Assembly (NCBI GenBank): GCA_012728445.1
Contig: JAAYFA010000295.1
Location: 1-5,673, forward strand
Direction: 5' to 3'
From: Clostridiales bacterium
GTDB lineage: Bacteria > Bacillota > Clostridia > Oscillospirales > Acutalibacteraceae
Length of the DNA: 5,673 nt
The position numbers were made by a program, and so were the translations under genes. Below are positions 1-5,561 of this stretch, in pieces (within the stretch, counting starts at the first letter, position 1; every line of letters begins with the position of its first letter). The notes under the pieces are model-generated. The model was not told the DNA's origin. It ran no database searches and saw nothing but the letters and a program-made list of their open reading frames with translations.

Positions 1-680
1 CGCTTTACAGAGATATGGCGTCTATACCGGTTTTGGCAAAGCAAGGTTCGGTCATCCCATTATCGGCTGATGAAGGCAACACCACTGAAAACCCTGTAAA
101 CCTGCTGCTTTGGGTCTTCCGTGGCAATGGCAGTTTTGAGCTGTACGAGGACAGCGGGCGCGTTGATTATGATAACACCAACGCACGGACAAAGTTTGAA
201 GTAAGCGAAGCGGAAATTTTAACCTTAACCATACACCCGGCAACGGGTGACCCCAATGTTTTACCCCCGGCAAGAAATTATTCGATTGTCTTTAAAGACA
301 TCGTCAAGGTAGAAGCCCTGCGGGTATTGGTCAACAATAAATTGAGTGAAGATTTTATTTGCGAAGGGGACAACCCGGGAGAAAAACCCTTTGAAATCGA
401 GCTGAAAAATGTCAGCGCAGGTGCCGCCATTCGCATAGAAATTACCGGCTATCAAATCAAAGAAAACCCGCCCGTAAAAGAAAAAATCATCGATATTTTT
501 TCACGCTGGCAAGCAGGGAATTTCCACAAAGCATTGTTTTACAATCGGGTCCGACTTATAGAAGAAGAACACATCTGCCGAAGGAAAATAAAAAGAATGT
601 TACTGCCGCGAAGCGTAAAAAAAGCATTGCTCAACTGTTTTGAAAAAGACGAAAAACCGACATCGTCGGCAATAAAATAA
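1..680 (+). CDS. GH31 family alpha-glycosidase, C-terminal part (5' end outside window)
   Basis: This is the C-terminal part of a glycoside hydrolase family 31 enzyme (alpha-glucosidase/alpha-xylosidase type). The reading frame is open from base 3, before the first ATG at 15, so the gene starts outside the window. The first residues, LYRDMASIPVLAKQGSVIPL, match the GH31 segment after the catalytic barrel, where a short strand 'IPVxxxxGxxIP' opens the proximal C-terminal beta-domain. The segment SFELYEDSG (132-158) and the strands after it match the distal beta-sandwich (DUF5110-like) of GH31 proteins. The catalytic aspartates lie upstream and cannot be checked, so substrate is unknown. From about 468 a 70-residue tail follows that is helical-looking and strongly basic (RRKIKRMLL, RSVKK). 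I do not recognise it as part of the GH31 fold. The gene ends 23 bases before the GH16 gene on the same strand, which implies one operon for glycan breakdown. Confidence 0.85.
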   Translation, partial: LYRDMASIPVLAKQGSVIPLSADEGNTTENPVNLLLWVFRGNGSFELYEDSGRVDYDNTNARTKFEVSEAEILTLTIHPATGDPNVLPPARNYSIVFKDIVKVEALRVLVNNKLSEDFICEGDNPGEKPFEIELKNVSAGAAIRIEITGYQIKENPPVKEKIIDIFSRWQAGNFHKALFYNRVRLIEEEHICRRKIKRMLLPRSVKKALLNCFEKDEKPTSSAIK

Positions 681-690
681 AACAGAATAA

Positions 691-696
691 AGGGAG
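691..696 (+). promoter_or_regulatory. Ribosome binding site deciding a TTG start
   Basis: AGGGAG lies 7 bases before the TTG at 704. No comparable site precedes the in-frame ATG at 725, so the TTG start is preferred for the GH16 gene. Confidence 0.75.
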
Positions 697-703
697 TGTA
701 GTT

Positions 704-1690
704 TTGATTAACAAAATACTCGACATGTTTGCCTATCGCGAAAAGGTGATGTTGACGAGGCTTGGGTCTGCCTTGCGTAATTTGTTTTTTAGCGGCGGCA
801 AGCTTTCAATTGTCAGTATAATTGCTTCCCTTGTCCTTATCGCAGAGCTTCTCGGTGCATTGATATTCGGCTTGCCGCAAACCCCACGCGGGCAGAAAAT
901 TGACCTGTCCGAGTGGGATCTTGTATGGGCAGATGAGTTTAACGGCAGCGTGCTCGACCAAAGCAAGTGGTTAAACTGGTACACCAACGAACCCCGCAGG
1001 GGCGGGTACTGGGATAAAGATCAGATTATCGTTGAGGACGGATTCCTGAAAATTCGAACAGAGTACCGGGATGATGTGCCCGGTAAAGCCGGCTGGTATT
1101 CCGGTGAAGTGGAGACAAAAGGGCTTTACGAAAAAAAGTATGGCTACTTTGAATGCCGATGTATTTGCCCGGGCGGCATTGGTCTTTGGGCGGCGTTTTG
1201 GACACTGGGGGAAGGCATGTTTGAACAACCTACCGGCAGTGCGGCAAACGGCTGTGAAATTGATATGTTTGAATCCTCCGGCTTTGCAAAAAAAAGCAAA
1301 TTCGCGCGGGATGGCGTCAACCAAGCGACCGGCTACGACGGCTATGATGGTGAGATAAGTAAGGGCGTTATAATCGGTAGCTATGCCGGGAAAAACATTT
1401 TTACCGAGTTTAATACCTTTGGGTTGGAATGGAACGAAAACGAAATTATATGGTACATCAACGGGGTGGAAACCGACCGCCTTTCCGGCGAGTGGGTCCC
1501 CAAAGCGGAGCAATTTCTTTTGCTTTCCGTTGAAGTTGCAGGGCGAACAAGCGAAACGGGTATCGGTGGGGAGCCTGTGCCAAACCTCAACGAAAACGAC
1601 AACATCAGCCAAAATGACAGCGACATTTTTCCGTTGGATTTCATCGTGGATTATGTAAGAGTGTACGACAAAAAAACAGTTGCAGAATAG
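704..1690 (+). CDS. Membrane-anchored GH16 beta-glucanase (laminarinase-like)
   Basis: This 328-residue protein is a glycoside hydrolase family 16 enzyme, expected to cleave beta-1,3 or mixed beta-1,3/1,4 glucans with retention of configuration. The catalytic motif is GCEIDMFES, giving the ExDxxE pattern with E185 as nucleophile, D187 as helper and E190 as acid/base. The extra residue before the second Glu is typical of the laminarinase-type branch, not of lichenases. Other family marks are WDLVWADEFNG (71-81), YGYFE...GLWAAFWTLGE (146-170), LEWNENEIIWYING (241-254) and the closing strand VDYVRVYD (315-322). A basic N-terminus and one hydrophobic span (about 35-57) come first. There is no lipobox Cys and no clear cleavage site, so it is probably an extracellular enzyme held by a signal anchor. 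Odd points are a CxCxC cluster (C151, C153, C155) and an Asn/Asp-rich loop (about 295-307). It shares an operon with the GH31 gene. The exact substrate cannot be read from the sequence. Confidence 0.9.
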   Translation: MINKILDMFAYREKVMLTRLGSALRNLFFSGGKLSIVSIIASLVLIAELLGALIFGLPQTPRGQKIDLSEWDLVWADEFNGSVLDQSKWLNWYTNEPRRGGYWDKDQIIVEDGFLKIRTEYRDDVPGKAGWYSGEVETKGLYEKKYGYFECRCICPGGIGLWAAFWTLGEGMFEQPTGSAANGCEIDMFESSGFAKKSKFARDGVNQATGYDGYDGEISKGVIIGSYAGKNIFTEFNTFGLEWNENEIIWYINGVETDRLSGEWVPKAEQFLLLSVEVAGRTSETGIGGEPVPNLNENDNISQNDSDIFPLDFIVDYVRVYDKKTVAE

Positions 1691-1749
1691 GCGGTTTTAT
1701 GTTCTTCCACTCTCATGAAAAATGTATCAAGGTTATTAGATGAACCACA

Positions 1750-1793
1750 AAAAAGTTCCGCAAATGTCTAAAAAGACACAAGCGGAACTTTTT
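1750..1793. terminator. Bidirectional rho-independent terminator between convergent genes
   Basis: A perfect 12-bp stem, AAAAAGTTCCGC (1750-1761) with GCGGAACTTTTT (1782-1793), encloses a symmetric 3x3 internal loop and a second 5-bp stem, TGTCT (1765-1769) with AGACA (1774-1778), closed by AAAA. Plus-strand transcripts meet a T-rich tract (1789-1799). Minus-strand transcripts meet a run of T from the A-rich bases at 1749-1754. It lies 59 bases after the GH16 stop and 24 bases after the VTT-protein stop, so it can end both converging transcripts. Confidence 0.9.
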
Positions 1794-1817
1794 ATTTTTA
1801 TCAATTTGCCGGCGGAT

Positions 1818-2543
1818 TTACACAGGGGCTACCAAAGGCTCGTCAATCTGTTGGGGTAAGACAACTTTTCTTTTTTTTCTAAAATAAAGCACAAGCCACA
1901 CAAGAAGTGCCACGGGGATGCTTGAAATTGCGACGATAACAAGCAGTTCCATCGGGATATAATCATACAAGCCGTCGCCCAAAACGGTGAACAAAACAAC
2001 CCTTGGCATAATACCCAAAACCGAAACAAAGAAATACGGTGCAAATCCGATACCCGAGGCGCCAAGGAACAAGCTTACAAAATCAATCGGAAAAGCCGGT
2101 AACACACGCACGCCGAACAAAAAAGATAGCTTATTTTTTTGGCGGGTGTTCATCAATTTTTCGCCCCACTTCTTACCGCGCAACTTTTTTTCAACATAGC
2201 CGCTGCCGAGGAAGCGGCCCAGCCAAAAAGTAACCGTCACCTCAATGGCGATACCCGCAAGGTTTATGGCAAGGGCCACGGGCAAATCAAAAGCCATGCC
2301 GGTATAGATGTAGATAATGGAAGCAGGCACAACAAAAAGTACGGATTTAAGCAGGTAGATGCCAAGCACCGCCGTCACTGCCACACCAAAGCTCGACGCC
2401 GCCGCAACAACACCTCGCACGTCAAGGTGTGTCAGTTTGTTATAATTGCTCACGGCAACCGTGAACAAAATGACCGCGACCGCTATGCGCACAGCGACGA
2501 GCATATATTCTTGCAGTTTTTTGTGTTTTTGTGTTTTTAACAT
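1818..2543 (-). CDS. TVP38/TMEM64 family (VTT/DedA-like) membrane protein
   Basis: This 241-residue integral membrane protein belongs to the VTT-domain group (SNARE-associated Golgi protein family; DedA and TVP38/TMEM64 proteins). Bacterial members are implicated in lipid handling and membrane homeostasis. The role of this one is unknown. Hydrophobic spans lie at about 14-33, 44-80, 87-109, 166-189 and 198-221. The core motif is RVLPAFPIDFVSLFLGASGI (146-165), with the conserved Arg, two prolines and Gly of the family, followed by FAPYFFVSVLGIMPR with R181. The C-terminus is basic then short and polar. Length is normal for the family. The start at 2543 has only a distant AAAGGA (about 16 bases away). 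The next Met (residue 14) would remove the basic lead to the first span and has no better site. It follows the AraC-type gene by 75 bases on the same strand with no terminator visible, so co-transcription is plausible. A functional link is not evident. Confidence 0.88.
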   Translation of the reverse strand: MLKTQKHKKLQEYMLVAVRIAVAVILFTVAVSNYNKLTHLDVRGVVAAASSFGVAVTAVLGIYLLKSVLFVVPASIIYIYTGMAFDLPVALAINLAGIAIEVTVTFWLGRFLGSGYVEKKLRGKKWGEKLMNTRQKNKLSFLFGVRVLPAFPIDFVSLFLGASGIGFAPYFFVSVLGIMPRVVLFTVLGDGLYDYIPMELLVIVAISSIPVALLVWLVLYFRKKRKVVLPQQIDEPLVAPV

Positions 2544-2618
2544 CGGTTTAATTTCACTTTCCTTTAGTCGGCGAACGGCTGGCCGGTAAAGCCTAAACGC
2601 CTATATCAGATGTTGATG

Positions 2619-4835
2619 CTATTTTCCATCAATTTTTGCGTTGAGTTCTATCAAGGCCAGACTGATTAACTCGTTTTCGTCGGCAATTTTATTTGTCAGT
2701 GTTTTAACACTGTAAAAATAATTAAAAAACCTTGCCTGACCGTCAGCGTTGAAAGCCATATTTTCAAAATCATTTTCCATGGATTCAGCAACGCGGCAAG
2801 CCCGTTCGTAATCGGTGCTGCTCAGGGCCAGTAGCATAATATCGTTCGTATAGCTCCCGACAAAACAGCTTTCCGAACCCAGTTCGGCAGCTTGGGCCTG
2901 TATGTGTTTGCTTAGTATAATTTCCTGTAGCTCGGTGGCGGAAAGATCGTTTTTATCCGAAGAATCTTCGCACATACATAAGATGACAGAAAAAGGCTTG
3001 TTTTCAAGCTTGCTCAAACGCACGGACAGGTCAAGCTTGGCATCAAGCTCTTTTCTACTGTTAAACACACCGGAATCATTGCCGATGGATATTTTAAAGT
3101 ACGAATCTTCTGCGTTGTTGCCGATGTTGTGAGCATCGGGGCTAACGAAAAGGCTGCGGTCTATTTTTTTCAACACTTCCACGATAAAGGTTTCGTTACC
3201 AACCGTTTTCGGGATGGCAACTGCAAAAATTATACTGTCGCCTTTTTTATCAAGTTTAAAAACCGAGCGGTTTTGGAGGAAGGCCTTGCGCGAAATGCAG
3301 TTTTCGCAGCTTGAATCTCTATTCCAAAAAACGTAGCACGTTTCCGACAAAAGCTCTCCCGTGTCGTTTTTCAGTATTTTAGAGGTGTTGTTGCGTGGGT
3401 CTACAATACGTACCGCATCATACATTTCCGGCAGCAGGTTTAATTTTTTTTGCATTTGCCCCAGCAGAATTTCAGCCCCTCCGGTGTCGCCCGGGTGCAC
3501 ATCTTTTGACTCTATGCCGCCACTCGTGACGGTTATATACTCGGAAGGCGTCATCCCGGTAAATTTTTTGAACACGGTGGAAAAATGGTTTTGATAGTTA
3601 AACCCGACCCGTTGTGCGATGTTGATAATATTCAGGGATTCGTCCAGCAACAGTTCCTTGCTTTTTTCAATTCGCACGGAGTTAATATTATCCGTCAAGA
3701 TAAGACCGGTTTCTTTTTTTATCAAGGAAGACAGATAAAAGGTGCTCAGTTGTGTATGCTCTGCAAGCGTTTTCAACGTTATTTTTTCATCATAGTGCTC
3801 GTCGATATAGTCAAGAACTTGCCTGACTGCCTTGGAATATGTCTGTAGCCTGTTGACCCTGACCGAGCGTGCGAAATCAAAAAGAGTTTTTTTCATCAGT
3901 TCAAGTATTTCAAAGGCGTTTTCAAGCTTTTCCACCTGTCGAATATATTTATCCAGCAAGTCAAGCATGGTGTAATAAGGGGTATTGGCTTCAATCGTGG
4001 CGAAACAGGCCATGGTGCAAATTTTAATATAACTGTTTTTAAGGGAGCGCAGGTAGTCCTTATAGTCTAGCTGATGTGTCGGCATACTGCCGTTGACTAT
4101 TCTTTCGGCAATGGTATCGACCGTTGTTGTGTCCCCGCTATGGATTGCATTTTTCAACTTCGTGTAATCTTCGACCCTGAGCTGCCTGACCGGGTACTCA
4201 TCATCAATATTTGATTCATGTTCTTGTAAAATGTTTTCGGGCTCACCGCCGTTCCCGTCGCGTTCACCCTTTGGCTTGCCGTGTTTGCCACAGACGATTT
4301 GAAGACCCCTATTACCGTCAAAAATGCTGCGGGAGATGCTGTTGAGCGTTTCACCGATAGCGGCTAATTTTTCAAAACCTCTCGATGGTGTTCTCTTGAG
4401 AATAACATTTATCGCTTCCCGGTCCGCTTGCTCCGGACAAAGTTCTTCAATCAACGCCTGCGTTTCTTGCGGAGTGTTCGCCTTAATAAAAATAGGTTGA
4501 GTGACAAACGCACCGATATAGGTGCCGTTGTTTCGGATTAAAGTGATAACACAGGCGAGGTTTCCTTCTAAAAGATAGGTGAAGAAAACGTTGTTTTCTT
4601 TCGCCTGCAATTCCTGTTCGAAATGTTCCGACAGTAAATGGGTTACACTGCGGGTACCAAGCAATATAAAATCACTTGAAATTGTTTTGGTCGGTCTGCT
4701 GGCAATAATATTAAGCTGAGTGTCAAAGCAAATGGCCCCAATGCCCGAGGTTTGGCAAAAGGCATTTAATACAGTGTAGGCTTCGTCAAGATGTTGTAAC
4801 ATGTTGTCGGACCACCCCTCTTCTTGTTTGATCAT
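2619..4835 (-). CDS. AraC-family regulator with central HTH, Cys-containing PAS-like domain and degenerate GGDEF domain
   Basis: This 738-residue cytoplasmic protein has no membrane span. Residues about 13-170 form an N-terminal sensory-like domain (short strands, GTYIGAFVTQPIFI at 104-117) whose ligand is unknown. About 175-215 is a polar linker. About 218-330 is the helical region found in YesN-like regulators. About 336-433 is the AraC DNA-binding domain with two helix-turn-helix units: ITLKTLAEHTQLSTFYLSSL (352-371), then IAQRVGFNYQNHFSTVFKKF ending GMTPSEY (406-433). After it comes a PAS-like domain (about 462-560) with C500, W504, C510 and C513. Last is a GGDEF-like fold (about 584-738). 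DSGVFNSR (587-594) stands for the usual DxLTGxxNRR, and SYTNDI (661-666) replaces the GGDEF signature, so cyclase activity is unlikely. AraC domains usually lie at the C-terminus. M12 (4802) is an alternative start, preceded by GAGGGGTGG. The first Met has only a distant AGGGT. Targets may include itself, the divergent unit or the glycosidase operon. Confidence 0.88.
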   Translation of the reverse strand: MIKQEEGWSDNMLQHLDEAYTVLNAFCQTSGIGAICFDTQLNIIASRPTKTISSDFILLGTRSVTHLLSEHFEQELQAKENNVFFTYLLEGNLACVITLIRNNGTYIGAFVTQPIFIKANTPQETQALIEELCPEQADREAINVILKRTPSRGFEKLAAIGETLNSISRSIFDGNRGLQIVCGKHGKPKGERDGNGGEPENILQEHESNIDDEYPVRQLRVEDYTKLKNAIHSGDTTTVDTIAERIVNGSMPTHQLDYKDYLRSLKNSYIKICTMACFATIEANTPYYTMLDLLDKYIRQVEKLENAFEILELMKKTLFDFARSVRVNRLQTYSKAVRQVLDYIDEHYDEKITLKTLAEHTQLSTFYLSSLIKKETGLILTDNINSVRIEKSKELLLDESLNIINIAQRVGFNYQNHFSTVFKKFTGMTPSEYITVTSGGIESKDVHPGDTGGAEILLGQMQKKLNLLPEMYDAVRIVDPRNNTSKILKNDTGELLSETCYVFWNRDSSCENCISRKAFLQNRSVFKLDKKGDSIIFAVAIPKTVGNETFIVEVLKKIDRSLFVSPDAHNIGNNAEDSYFKISIGNDSGVFNSRKELDAKLDLSVRLSKLENKPFSVILCMCEDSSDKNDLSATELQEIILSKHIQAQAAELGSESCFVGSYTNDIMLLALSSTDYERACRVAESMENDFENMAFNADGQARFFNYFYSVKTLTNKIADENELISLALIELNAKIDGK

Positions 4836-4849
4836 ATTTTTGATATTTT

Positions 4850-4864
4850 TACCCTATCAGGGTA
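4850..4864 (-). promoter_or_regulatory. Perfect inverted repeat in the leader of the AraC-type gene
   Basis: Read on the minus strand the sequence is TACCCT-GAT-AGGGTA: 6-bp arms with a 3-base spacer, ending 14 bases before the start at 4835. It could be an operator or an RNA hairpin. The 3' arm holds the only purine-rich AGGG upstream of that start, so a hairpin could mask it. Confidence 0.5.
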
Positions 4865-4867
4865 TGC

Positions 4868-4896
4868 GGCAACCGTTGGAGTCCATCGGCAAAGCC
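4868..4896 (-). promoter_or_regulatory. Two-tier stem-loop in the leader of the AraC-type gene
   Basis: CCGTTGG (4873-4879) pairs with CCATCGG (4883-4889) with one T/T mismatch and an AGT loop. GGC (4868-4870) pairs with GCC (4894-4896) across an internal loop. It lies 3 bases from the 4850-4864 repeat, so the leader RNA would carry two adjacent hairpins. It matches no RNA family that I can name with confidence. Confidence 0.4.
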
Positions 4897-4930
4897 TGTT
4901 ATCTTGGAAGAACAAAGATTAAATTTAATG

Positions 4931-4952
4931 TTAGGCAAATATTAGGCGAACA
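4931..4952. repeat. 11-bp tandem direct repeat upstream of the AraC-type gene
   Basis: TTAGGCAAATA (4931-4941) is followed directly by TTAGGCGAACA (4942-4952), with 9 of 11 positions identical. The spacing is about one helical turn, so both copies face the same side. AraC-family proteins often bind direct repeats, which makes this a candidate autoregulatory site. No binding data exist here. Confidence 0.4.
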
Positions 4953-4973
4953 AAGAAAAACACTCTTCTTTGT
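4950..4973. repeat. 8-bp inverted repeat near the possible regulator promoter
   Basis: ACAAAGAA (4950-4957) and TTCTTTGT (4966-4973) are perfect inverted arms with an 8-base spacer. It overlaps the expected start of the minus-strand transcript, just downstream of the proposed -10 element. It could be an operator. Low-complexity AT-rich sequence raises the chance of coincidence. Confidence 0.3.
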
Positions 4974-4975
4974 AT

Positions 4976-5006
4976 ATTATATATATACAAGTATTGAAAA
5001 AGTCAT
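4976..5006 (-). promoter_or_regulatory. Possible promoter of the AraC-type gene
   Basis: The minus strand has TATAAT (bases 4976-4981). The best -35 candidate is ATGACT (bases 5001-5006), matching 4 of 6 consensus bases at a long spacing of 19. The -10 lies inside a TATA-rich stretch where chance matches are common. It would give a leader of roughly 130 bases holding the hairpins and repeats described upstream of 4835. Confidence 0.3.
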
Positions 5007-5099
5007 ATGAAATCCGTTTTTTGCCTTGAAGTCGTAGAGAAAGAAAGTGGTGAATTAGCGTAAAAATTACTGCTAAAAAGAATTAAACCAGCATCAAAA

Positions 5100-5111
5100 T
5101 AGGTTAACCTA
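5100..5111. promoter_or_regulatory. Perfect 12-bp palindrome, candidate operator
   Basis: TAGGTTAACCTA reads the same on both strands with no spacer. It lies within the phased A-tract region between the two divergent transcription units, so a dimeric regulator is a plausible binder. Confidence 0.4.
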
Positions 5112-5119
5112 CACTAAAA

Positions 5120-5157
5120 TACCACAAAAAGATTGTAAAATCAACAAACTACCACAA
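5120..5157. repeat. Direct repeat TACCACAA, 30 bp apart
   Basis: TACCACAA occurs at 5120-5127 and 5150-5157, with related TACACTA at 5110 and TACACAA at 5171. The offsets of 10, 30 and 21 bases are near multiples of a helical turn. They may be binding sites on one face of the DNA, or simply part of the A-tract pattern. Confidence 0.35.
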
Positions 5158-5208
5158 TATATCATATATTTACACAATGTTTTATAAGCATTTATCATTT
5201 GCTTGGGG

Positions 5209-5214
5209 TACAAT
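5209..5214 (+). promoter_or_regulatory. Possible -10 element of the rightward unit
   Basis: TACAAT matches 5 of 6 bases of the sigma-A -10 and lies 87 bases before the 5302 start. No good -35 is present at 16-19 bases. This suggests an activator-dependent promoter, another sigma factor, or a chance match. Confidence 0.25.
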
Positions 5215-5285
5215 ACGTTGGAGTAAGTAATGTAATACATCTTTATAGTTGCCCATGAATGGTCAACATAAACTGTTTAGCGTTG

Positions 5286-5292
5286 AAAGGGG
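5286..5292 (+). promoter_or_regulatory. Ribosome binding site of the small membrane protein
   Basis: AAAGGGG ends 9 bases before the ATG at 5302. It supports this short frame over the overlapping frames in the same stretch. Confidence 0.65.
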
Positions 5293-5301
5293 TTAGCGGG
5301 T

Positions 5302-5499
5302 ATGCAAAACAAGAGGGCGTTTCGGGATACAAGCAGCGGTGCTTTCTCCGGCATTTTCATATCGGTTGTCAAGATATTTATCGTGCTTGTGATAATCATA
5401 ACTTTTGTCATATATATCGCAACTCCGCCGGGCACACAGTCTTTCTTTACAAATAGTGCTCAGTCGAACACCATTGTGCGTGATGTCGATCCGATTTAG
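5302..5499 (+). CDS. Small single-span membrane protein, unknown function
   Basis: This short gene encodes 65 residues. I do not recognise the family. The N-terminus is polar and basic (MQNKRAFRDTSS). One strong hydrophobic segment follows at about 18-41 (isoleucine- and valine-rich, with K24 near its start), then TPPG and a polar tail of about 20 residues ending VRDVDPI. The charge pattern predicts the N-terminus inside and the tail outside. An uncleaved anchor is likely, because no typical signal peptidase site is seen. The AAAGGGG site at good spacing and the coherent membrane-protein layout support a real gene. It is the first gene of the rightward unit, divergent from the AraC-type regulator, and lies 62 bases before the next start. 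Possible roles include a small regulatory or accessory membrane subunit, but nothing in the sequence shows which. Confidence 0.6.
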   Translation: MQNKRAFRDTSSGAFSGIFISVVKIFIVLVIIITFVIYIATPPGTQSFFTNSAQSNTIVRDVDPI

Positions 5500-5545
5500 C
5501 GGTTGTGCTAGGACAACTTTCCCCAACGATTATCTATTGCTAATT

Positions 5546-5554
5546 AGGATGAGG
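5546..5554 (+). promoter_or_regulatory. Ribosome binding site choosing the start at 5562
   Basis: AGGATGAGG ends 7 bases before the ATG at 5562, but only 1 base before the in-frame ATG at 5556. The second ATG is therefore the likely start. Confidence 0.6.
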
Positions 5555-5561
5555 TATGTCA

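Larger units (their letters stand above)
5062..5157. promoter_or_regulatory. Phased A-tracts, probable curved DNA, upstream of the rightward unit
   Basis: Runs of A on the plus strand are centred near 5064, 5077, 5086, 5097, 5117, 5128, 5138, 5147 and 5156, with a short AA at 5106. The mean step is about 10.3 bp, close to the helical repeat. In-phase A-tracts are known to bend DNA. This ten-turn run sits 145-240 bases before the 5302 start and fits an upstream promoter or protein-binding region. No gene lies between 4836 and 5301. Confidence 0.5.

Noticed and set aside
971..1612. Long minus-strand open frame of 213 residues opposite the GH16 gene
   Set aside because: The plus-strand frame encodes a clear GH16 enzyme with its catalytic motif. 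The opposite frame has no recognisable protein and is a shadow.
2544..2618. Terminator or separate promoter between the AraC-type gene and the VTT gene
   Set aside because: Only 4-bp GC inverted repeats without a T-tract were found, and no convincing -35/-10 pair.
4861..4905. Plus-strand likeness to a c-di-GMP-I (GEMM) riboswitch, with GGCAACC and GGCAAAGCC segments
   Set aside because: The core GACGCAAAG, the GAAA tetraloop and the second stem are absent, and the nearest plus-strand gene is about 400 bases downstream. The hairpin is described instead as part of the minus-strand leader.
4874..5224. Direct repeat CGTTGGAGT at 4874-4882 and 5216-5224
   Set aside because: A single 9-base match 340 bases apart with no flanking similarity, target duplication or mobile element is easily due to chance.
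5502..5520. Possible terminator between the small membrane protein gene and the next gene (GTTGT, 6-base loop, ACAAC)
   Set aside because: The stem is only 5 bp and AT-rich and is followed by TTTCCCC, not a T-tract. It is too weak to call.
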